Shown piece after piece: positions 22,324 through 30,000 of a DNA stretch of 30,000 nucleotides. A model generated the notes under the pieces. That model had not been told where the DNA came from and did no database searches. It saw nothing but the letters and a program-made list of their open reading frames with translations. This DNA is from Chrysomallon squamiferum. Its lineage: Eukaryota > Mollusca > Gastropoda > Neomphalida > Peltospiridae. The stretch spans positions 15,247,672 through 15,277,671 of the forward strand of contig CM022669.1 in the NCBI GenBank assembly GCA_012295275.1, written 5' to 3'. A program made the translations under genes and the position numbers. Numbering within the stretch: position 1 is the stretch's first letter; each line of letters begins with the position of its first letter.

Positions 22324-22432
22324 CTGAGGCATTAGTACGTAAACTTCAAAATAGAGCTTTCCAATTATTTTCTTAATACCTCAGTTATGGAACAGAATAT
22401 GAAAGGTGCAAGAAAGTTAAAAGACAGATAAG
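22324..22432 (-). other. Probable 5' untranslated exon of the minus-strand gene
   Basis: On the minus strand, a (CT)n tract followed by cacttatcag gives an acceptor at 22433. 109 bases later, gcctcag|gtaaag is a strong donor (exon edge 22324). Splicing to the acceptor at 21379 removes a 945-bp GT-AG intron. The spliced frame reads a TAA shortly before the first ATG of the coding exon, so this exon is non-coding. Alternatively transcription could start just after the CT tract and the exon would be the first. Confidence 0.35.
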
Positions 22433-22441
22433 CTGATAAGT

Positions 22442-22442
<1 letters not shown>

Positions 22443-22528
<86 letters not shown>
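22443..22528. repeat. (GA)n microsatellite
   Basis: About 86 bases with one GAAAGA interruption at the left. On the minus strand it reads (CT)n immediately 5' of the putative non-coding exon, where it would form an unusually long pyrimidine tract or a GAGA-type promoter element. Confidence 0.97.
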
Positions 22529-22530
<2 letters not shown>

Positions 22531-22660
22531 ATAAACAAATAAAATGAAAAGGGATAAAAAGGAAACGAAAAGACATTAAATATATTAATCGTATTTTCCA
22601 AACATTTAATAACTCGGGAATTAAATAGAAGTGGAAATATCATTAATAATAGTTTAAATA

Positions 22661-23085
22661 ATGGTGGTGGTGGTAGTAGTACTATTAGCAGTAGTAGCAG
22701 TAGTAATACAGTTGTATAGTAGTAGTAGTAACAGTAATAGTAATAGCTATAGTAATAGTAGTAATACTAATAAAAAATTATAGTTTTATAGTGGTTATCA
22801 GAATTAACAATGGTAGTATCAGTAGCAGTAGTAGCCATAGCAGTAGTAGTAGTTCCTGTTGTTGTAGTGATAGTATTAATAGAGTAATAACAGAGAGAAA
22901 AATAGTAGTATTTGTAGTAATAAAAATAAAATTAAAAATACAAAATAGCAGTAATAATAATGTTAATGGTTCTAATAGTGGAATTAGCAATGCTAATTGA
23001 GGCAATGATGCTAGCAGTAGTAGTGGTAGTAGTAGCAGCAGCTGCAGTATAACAACTATAACGACAACGACAGCATAAGCAGTAA
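22661..23085. repeat. Degenerate AGT/AAT/AGC trinucleotide block
   Basis: About 425 bases of imperfect triplets, starting GGTGGTGGTAGTAGT and ending AGTAGTAGCAGCAGC. Both strands give low-complexity Ser- or Leu-rich frames. Confidence 0.85.
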
Positions 23086-23977
23086 TAACTTCAGTGTCTA
23101 GACTTGTAAATACATTTATTTTAACGTGCGATTCGTATTTTTACCGCTGTCTAAGACAGCATCAACAGAATACTTCCAGCACATTATCTCCTGTATTAAA
23201 TCTGTTTATGTGGGAATCTGCTGTTGACAAGTTTTGCTAAGTACTTCAATCATCTTGATTACTGACAGTGTAAAGCCTGTTACAAGATATAAACTCCTGA
23301 CCGAAGTCCATTATTGCGACAGCCAACCTAATTTTGCTCCGAAGATTGTTGATTTTCTAAATAAGGCACAAATGATTTACAATCTCATTTCACAATCTGC
23401 AGTAAGATTGCCCTTCGTCGTTGAACGTGTAGTCGGAAATAGCCGATTCCGAGTCTCGACGACGCGTGACATTTCGTTTGACCAATGACGTTTAGCGATG
23501 ACGTTCGTTCGGATTAGTTCGGATACATTCGGAATGAATCGTTATGAAAAATGTATATGAATCGGAGTATGAACAAGATGTGTTTGTGTTTATTTGTGTT
23601 TGTTGTGTGTTTTATATGCATGTATGTATCTCTATCTATTCCTATACTTTTCTGTTTCTGTAATTATGTTCATCGTTTTCTTTATATGAGTGTAGTTGTC
23701 TACTACCTATTACTATATTACAGAAGTAAAGAGTGGACTTTTATAATCTTAGAAATGTTAACCTTATAGAGAATGTACTCTCTGTAATAAGATTTAAACA
23801 CAGATTATCATTATTCAGGCTTCCTACATTTAGAAATAATTAATGATTATAGATTGTCGCTCGCCAAATTTATTAATTTTTCCTTCAGACGACAGTGTTG
23901 ACAAAATGTTGATAATGATATCAATAATAATAATGAAGATGATAATAATAACATAACGACCAGGATGATGAGAATGA
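23086..23977. other. Unique sequence, no supported gene
   Basis: A small perfect hairpin (GCTGTCT-A-AGACAGC) lies near 23146-23160. An 84-codon frame at 23234-23488 opens with TTG and contains a donor-like gca|gtaagatt, but has no acceptor or family features. Confidence 0.35.
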
Positions 23978-23981
23978 ACAC

Positions 23982-24024
<43 letters not shown>

Positions 24025-24082
24025 GAACATATATTTCTTTTATATTTTTTAAATATTAAATATATATATATATATATATATA
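23978..24082. repeat. (AAT)n and (TA)n microsatellites
   Basis: AAT triplets at about 23978-24023 and TA dinucleotides at about 24059-24082, separated by T-rich sequence. Confidence 0.9.
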
Positions 24083-24586
24083 TGTTTTGTTAACAAGCAG
24101 AATAATATTTTTCATTAATCCTACTTATATTTTAATCATTGATATTGTGAGATGAGTAAGTTTTAGAGTATAATACATTACTACGTCGCAATGGCTAAAC
24201 AGAGGGAAAGAAAATAAATCAGAAGTGTTTTTGTAAAGGCTTTTTCGGATGAAGACGCTCCAATACAGAAAACAGATGGTATACCACACAATTCCTATTA
24301 CTGATAACAGTTGTTATAATCAAACATTTCACGTTCCAAAGTGTTTGTTCTAAAATACCGAGTTATGTCTAAGATGTTGATTTGAATAATTATGAGTTAT
24401 GTTTTGGTTAACTTAATTCAGCACAGCTTTGTCGTGATGATGCGTCAGAATACCTGCGCTGGTTCAAATCATCCTTTCTTTATCTTTTTAACCTATCCTC
24501 TTCTTTTTTTTTTTTTTTTTTTCTTCAATTCTTATGAATAATTTAGTATCACGTTTTCCCCTTCTCTCCCTTTAATTTAATTTCAG
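24083..24586. other. Unique AT-rich sequence with a T-tract
   Basis: T17 near 24506-24522. A lone B-box-like GGTTCAAATC lies near 24460 without an A box. No gene supported. Confidence 0.4.
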
Positions 24587-24701
24587 AAAACGTGGTTGGT
24601 GTCATTTTTCAACCGACCGTCCGTATATCTCTATTCATATGTTGCTAAAAATAGCGCTACGGGAATTCGTATTTGAAATTCAGCCAGACATAACTAATTA
24701 A
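24587..24701 (+). CDS. Possible terminal coding exon
   Basis: A long pyrimidine-rich acceptor (cccttctctccctttaa...tttcag) ends at 24586. Skipping one base, the exon reads 37 codons to a TAA at 24699-24701, starting KRGWCHFSTDRPYISIHM and continuing with a mixed, protein-like composition. No family is recognised, and no upstream plus-strand exon of matching phase is seen, so it could be chance. Confidence 0.2.
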
Positions 24702-24949
24702 AGAGACTTTCGCGTCAAGTCAAAAGATGGCGAAGGTTTCAACACTTAGCCCAGAGCGTTTGGCACGCGAGTGTAACTGATAAATTAATTTGCACTGTGA
24801 AACCATCTCTAATCAAATGAGTATTAAAGCTGTCGTCTTCGAGGTTTCTTCTGACGGTCTACTCGTCACAATAGCTGCAAGATAAAGACAAGCTGTTCTT
24901 TTCTTCTTTCTTTTATCCCCACATCCAGCCGCAGTTTGAAATTTCCTGT

Positions 24950-24977
24950 CACGTGCTGCTTTGACGAGAGTCACGTG
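24950..24977. promoter_or_regulatory. Pair of GTCACGTG E-boxes 22 bp apart
   Basis: CACGTG at 24950-24955 and 24972-24977, each preceded by GT. This is the core bound by MYC/USF/MITF/CLOCK-type bHLH proteins. The 22-bp spacing puts both on one face of the helix. No promoter is mapped nearby. Confidence 0.3.
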
Positions 24978-25340
24978 TGGTTTTACGAGATTTTTTTTGT
25001 GATCCGGTTCTTTTGGACATTAAATCTTCTCTCCTCGTCTCTTCTTATTATTATTCGTCTTTTGCTTTTTTCTTTCTATTTTATTCGTTTGTTATGTTCG
25101 TATGTTTCTTTTTTAAGTTTTGTTTTGTTTTTAACTTTTTAAATTCCAATTAGATTATATTTTTATATTGTAGCGAAAATAAACATTATTTGTATCATCT
25201 AAAGATGTGCTTTCTAAAAATCAGTCAGCTTGTTTCTTTATTTGTTAAAATTAAAATATTATAAGACAGATTAAGAAATTAGAAAGAAAATAATGTATAT
25301 AGTTACGTTATGTCTCCACAATTAAAATCTCATTAATTAC
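24978..25340. other. AT-rich sequence, no gene seen
   Basis: T/C-rich from 25010 to 25140, otherwise nothing supported. Confidence 0.4.
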
Positions 25341-25411
25341 GGCTGCAAGATGCGATACCAGTACCTAGCCGTTATAACGTCAGTAACTTAACCATAGCGC
25401 TATCCGCGTGC
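25341..25411 (-). repeat. tRNA-derived SINE-like head
   Basis: Read on the minus strand, gatagcgctatggttaag is a close A-box/D-arm match and tactggtatcgcatctt a B-box-like T arm, at tRNA-like spacing over 71 bases. Acceptor ends do not pair, so it is not a functional tRNA. It resembles 13622-13700. Confidence 0.45.
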
Positions 25412-26342
25412 TTTCTAACTCAGTGATAAAAATCATCACAGTGTCCGTGCACAGTGACGTAATAATACACATCGTTACATATTAAAATAATTCCGTTGTC
25501 CAGGTGCTCCAGTAATCGGTATGTGTCGGACAAAGTCAGCAGCGTAGTGCTAGACTAATACACATAAACTTAATTTACGTTTTTAGATAGAATGTAATGG
25601 TTTGTGAATGCCATTCACACACAAACTCTCAAATACAGACAGGTGTCCAGTTCACAAACTGTGACTATACATACATGAACACAGTACTGATTTCCAGATT
25701 AATTTAGAAATGTGTTCATTTTATTTTATGTACAATTTAATGGTATCTGTGTGTTCCAGTCCGATTCACATAAATTAACGCGTTGCTTTATTTTTAACGA
25801 TAAACTTTAATGTTTCAAGTACGCCACTCATGGGTACGTTCATCTGCGACAGTTGGTCCAGACTAATTTGCGAACTGCGGGAACGGACGGAGATTCTGTA
25901 CAAGGAAAACAAATCCGATTACAAGGAAAACCTTTTGGCGCATCAGTTGCGATGGTCAGCTGACAAACTTGCGTGACATGTCAGAGTCGTCGCCGACGTC
26001 GAGATGACGTTTGTGATTAATCTTTGTTTCATTGCTGCTGCAGCCAGACAGCTGCTCGATTTCCAAATGAAATTACAGTATACATATCTTCCTTTTGTCC
26101 AAGGTTCGCGATGACTCGTATAGAAAAATCCAGAGTGTTATATAACTATAATGATGTTTTTCACATTCTGGGATATATTCTGTAACGATTCTCCAAAATG
26201 TTAATAACTTCATAGGAAAAAAAAAATCCAATTTTGCTAAAGCTTCGGAGATTTTGTGATGAATTCGATTAAATCTTGCTTACTTGCATATCTTTTTGTT
26301 GCTATGCACCGAAATGGTATTTATTCAGTTGGAACTTCCTTT
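25412..26342. other. Unique sequence, GC-richer at 25820-26060, no supported gene
   Basis: Contains a repeated ACAAGGAAAAC pair near 25900-25930. A 36-codon ATG frame occurs at 26004-26114, too short to call. It might be regulatory. Confidence 0.35.
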
Positions 26343-26414
26343 TGTTTTGTTTTGTTTTGTTTGTTTGTTTGTTTCTGTCTTTCTGTGTTTCTTTATTTCT
26401 TTCTTTCTTTCTTG
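26343..26414. repeat. (TTTTG)n/(TTTG)n/(TTTC)n simple sequence
   Basis: Pentanucleotide TTTTG units shorten to TTTG and then TTTC. Confidence 0.85.
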
Positions 26415-26505
26415 TGTATTGTTACAACAATGAATATTTAGAGAAACAACAACAACAAACACTGAAAGAAGACAGTGCGGAATGATAAACAAAAGGGAAA
26501 GAAGG

Positions 26506-27601
<1,096 letters not shown>

Positions 27602-27676
27602 TGTTGTGTGTGGGTGTGTGCATGTGTTTGTATTTGTGTGTGGGGGGTGGGGTGGGGGGGGGGGGGTGTGGGTGTG
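27602..27676. repeat. GT-rich tract with G-quadruplex-type runs
   Basis: GT repeats lead to G6-T-G4-T-G13-T-G-T-G3 at 27642-27672. This satisfies the simple G-quadruplex pattern with one-base loops on the plus strand. Confidence 0.85.
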
Positions 27677-28039
27677 TTGACACGACTGCACTGATTAAGT
27701 GAAAGGCTGACAATTACACTTTAACACTTCAGACTGACATATGGTTTGGTTCTGTCAGAAAAGGCTAATTATAGTCTTATGGTTAAAGTAAAAATTGGAC
27801 AAAACTGGTTCATTAGATATTCAATATCCTGGCAATTTTTGATATAATCACGATGGCCATTACCACAATGATTTCTGAAAAAAAAAGACATTTCCACAAC
27901 AATAATAAACGTCTCGAGAGCATTATTATGCAGCTTAAAATCCATTGTCAAATTTAATTTCTATAATCATGCGGAGTGGGGGGAAAATCTAATTACGGCT
28001 CGATATGGATTTTGAAAATTTTAACCTTATCGAATTAAA
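27677..28039. other. Unique sequence, no gene seen
   Basis: Nothing supported. Confidence 0.4.
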
Positions 28040-28276
28040 CTATTTTTTTTTTCTATTACAGTTAGTTATACAAGCCAGTCGAATATTTGTCCCAAATTGC
28101 CAGACAGTAATATTAAATTCTTTGTAGTTAAAATCAACATCGTCGTCAGTGATGCACGCAACGTCATTACAAAATGACAAAAACGTTCTCGAATATTCAT
28201 CAAGAGACTGAATAACTGAACTGGCGCTTTCTCCGTGGCGGATACAGGATTTCAGAAGAGTAGGCGCGCAAATCAT
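28040..28276 (-). CDS. Hypothetical ORF of 78 codons
   Basis: ATG at 28276 on the minus strand. The frame stays open upstream to about 28333, and an acceptor-like attcgtttcag lies near 28300, so an internal exon start is also possible. Composition is mixed and protein-like (ESASSVIQSLDEYSRTFLSF, several cysteines, an acidic DDDVD patch). It ends in NRKKK encoded by an A-tract. No family recognised; may be chance. Confidence 0.2.
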   Translation of the reverse strand: MICAPTLLKSCIRHGESASSVIQSLDEYSRTFLSFCNDVACITDDDVDFNYKEFNITVWQFGTNIRLACITNCNRKKK

Positions 28277-28318
28277 TTGTTGTGGGATGTGACTTTCAAA
28301 CTGAAACGAATGGTGCAC

Positions 28319-29660
28319 GTCCAGTGGACGAAATTACTAGAAGTTTAGGTCTGTTGGCAGTTTGAGAAAGCTGAGAAAGCTTTGTCTTAAAGAGCCGATT
28401 TTTTAATTATATTTTTGAAGAGCTGTCGAGAGTAGACATGTCCCGAGACACTGTCTCTCTGGCAAAGTTCGTTACTAGTATAACTGTTGCTGGTTTCCAA
28501 AAAATACAGTTTATATTTTGTTAATTAACATTAATTACACCACGGACCTGTAGTGAAACATAATTAAAATAGTCGTTCAAAATAATAAATGTCCACACAA
28601 AAGATGAATATACAGAATTTCAACAAATCGAACTCTGGATGTCATTAAAAAAAAACCCAGACTAAAAGGTCAAAAAGCACTCTCTATTTATTCCCCTTTT
28701 TCTTCAGTCTAAAATCATTATCTATTGTTCTTCTTAAATATGTTCAACCTGGCATAACCCCGAACTTAACATGTCTGGTTTTACCATGACCCGAAGAAAC
28801 AATAAACTGCACAACATATGACCTTCACCTCTGGTCAAGCAGGACGCAAAGGCAATAAATCCGGAAATTATTAGAAATTATCCGAATGTTTTGTTTGAGA
28901 ACAACATACGGGTTTGAACACGCTGCGTGTATGTTATGGGCGGTGACGGCTGAGGAAAATACATAAAAAAAAAAAAAAAAGCAACGACTGAACAGGGAAA
29001 CAATTTTCTCCCGCGTGGCAAGTGATTAAGCTAATAAGGCCAACACAGACCACTGACAGCCATTTTACTGCAATATCCGTGTGTGTGATTAATGGATCGG
29101 CGACTGCCAATTATCCCGTCCTAACCGATCTCTCCCGGGTTCAGAGGTCTGGCGTCTTTCTCTTCCAGAAACCGTCCGAGAAACTCAATACGTTTCTCAG
29201 TCTGCGCGGACACGGGACGATAAAAATATCCTCGTGTTAAGAAGATTATAATCTAAAACAAATCATTGACTTTTCGTACGAGCGTTTGACTTTATGACCA
29301 ACCCTTTCTTAATACATAAGACTTTCCCCTCTGGTTTTTATTGTTTCAAACGCTGCCTAGGAGATAACGAAACGATTTGTCTGTAGCAACGCCCGACGGC
29401 TGCAGGTTAATTCCTGGTTAACGCCGATCCTGCCCTCCCACCAAGGCTGACCGGTTGCAGACAGATGCTATCTGCCCATCGTCTTATTGGTAATTACGGA
29501 CTTTGCGCTGCTTTCGTTATTTTATACATGCAAATGTAATTGCATTTTCCTTTCGGAAAAGGGTGTCATTTCTCAAAGTTGGCAAAGATTAAGAAAGAAA
29601 GTAATCATTAAAATAATAACATGATTTGGTCACTTAAAAGTCGGTGTTTCATTTCTTCAG
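28319..29660. other. Unique sequence, GC-rich candidate regulatory block at 29020-29560
   Basis: The 29.0-29.56 kb part has markedly higher GC and CpG than the rest. It contains motif-like elements (cagatgctatctg at 29464, attggtaattac near 29487) but no frame flanked by splice sites. Left of it is AT-rich with nothing supported. Confidence 0.35.
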
Positions 29661-29809
29661 GCGAAGCTTCCTGGAACGATGTTCAAGGACGAAGGTTTGA
29701 AAACCGTGCGGGTATTTCAGATTTATGTGTTACAGACAGATGGGTAGATAATGTGGTCTTAAAGGCTGATAAAAACAATAAGAAATTTATTTATTTATTT
29801 AGTTATTAG
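29661..29809 (+). CDS. Possible terminal or internal coding exon
   Basis: A good acceptor (tgtttcatttcttcag) precedes 29661. The frame after two bases reads EASWNDVQGRRFENRAG and on, and stays open to a TAG at 29807-29809. The first 20 codons have a balanced, coding-like composition, while the last 15 run into A-rich and TTTA simple sequence. A donor within it (agatgg|gtagat) would make a shorter internal exon. No family recognised. Confidence 0.25.
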
Positions 29810-29880
29810 TTAGTCTTCTAGTTAGATTTTAGGTGGAGGGTTTAATTATAATTTTTTTTTTTGGCTGAGATAAATACAAT

Positions 29881-29903
29881 TTTATTATTATTATTATTAT
29901 TAT

Positions 29904-29948
<45 letters not shown>

Positions 29949-29960
29949 AAGTAGTAGTCG
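29881..29960. repeat. (ATT)n-(AGT)n compound microsatellite
   Basis: ATT triplets switch abruptly to AGT triplets, ending in GTAGTCGTAGT variants. Confidence 0.95.
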
Positions 29961-30000
29961 TAGTAGTAGTATTTCATTTTTTTTTAGCTACAACCATTTT

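Noticed and set aside
24448-24475. B-box-like ggttcaaatc
   Set aside because: No A box or acceptor stem at tRNA spacing, so a chance match is more likely.
26004-26114. 36-codon ATG ORF with a hydrophobic start
   Set aside because: Too short and unsupported by splice or conservation evidence.

Overview
This window looks like eukaryotic, metazoan, mostly non-coding DNA. It is AT-rich (I judge roughly two thirds A+T by eye) and exceptionally dense in microsatellites: six long (CT/AG)n arrays, several (GTAT/CATA)n arrays, (TTA/TAA)n and (AGT/AGC)n blocks, many homopolymer tracts and several minisatellites. There are no rRNA genes, no intact tRNA genes, no operons, no CRISPR array and no long intact ORF. 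The repeat load, scattered tRNA-like SINE heads and isolated small exons separated by kilobases suggest a large-intron invertebrate genome. A mollusc, and specifically a cephalopod such as an octopus, is my best guess, but it is an inference from texture and not from a recognised gene.

The best-supported gene is on the minus strand near 21.2-22.4 kb. A non-coding exon (22432-22324) is followed by a 945-bp GT-AG intron. The first coding exon (21378-21224) encodes an N-terminus with a clear hydrophobic signal peptide and ends in a CAG|GTAAAAG donor in phase 1. The rest of the protein would lie leftwards, so much of 1-21223 may be the first large intron of this gene. A phase-compatible but weak next exon is possible at 16276. 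I cannot name the gene.

Layout: 0-4.6 kb is mostly unique sequence with two ORFs of about 143 codons and no recognisable family. 4.7-6 kb holds a GTAT array and a 10-bp minisatellite. 7.1-7.7 kb holds a diverged 164-bp tandem duplication and a 110-bp (CT)n array. 8-10.4 kb has moderately GC-rich unique DNA, a 133-codon ORF with a signal-like N-terminus, a tRNA-like SINE remnant, a small inverted/direct repeat cluster and a long TTA-rich block. 10.7-15.5 kb is microsatellite-dominated, with a dispersed ~165-bp repeat in two copies, a 3 x 22-bp GC-rich array and a second tRNA-like head. 15.7-19.6 kb has further simple repeats and a 39-bp minisatellite. 19.9-20.5 kb has a repeated module ending at a perfect 34-bp palindrome and a G11 run. 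21.2-22.5 kb holds the gene 5' end. 22.6-30 kb has degenerate trinucleotide blocks, possible plus-strand terminal exons (24587, 29661), a third tRNA-like element, a 146-bp (AG)n array, a G-quadruplex-type run and a GC-richer block at 29.0-29.6 kb that looks like candidate regulatory DNA.

I found no evidence for a new biological system in the sense of a gene cluster. The most worthwhile observations are the perfect palindrome, the signal-peptide exon whose upstream splice acceptor uses a (CT)n microsatellite as its pyrimidine tract, and several unnamed repeat families.
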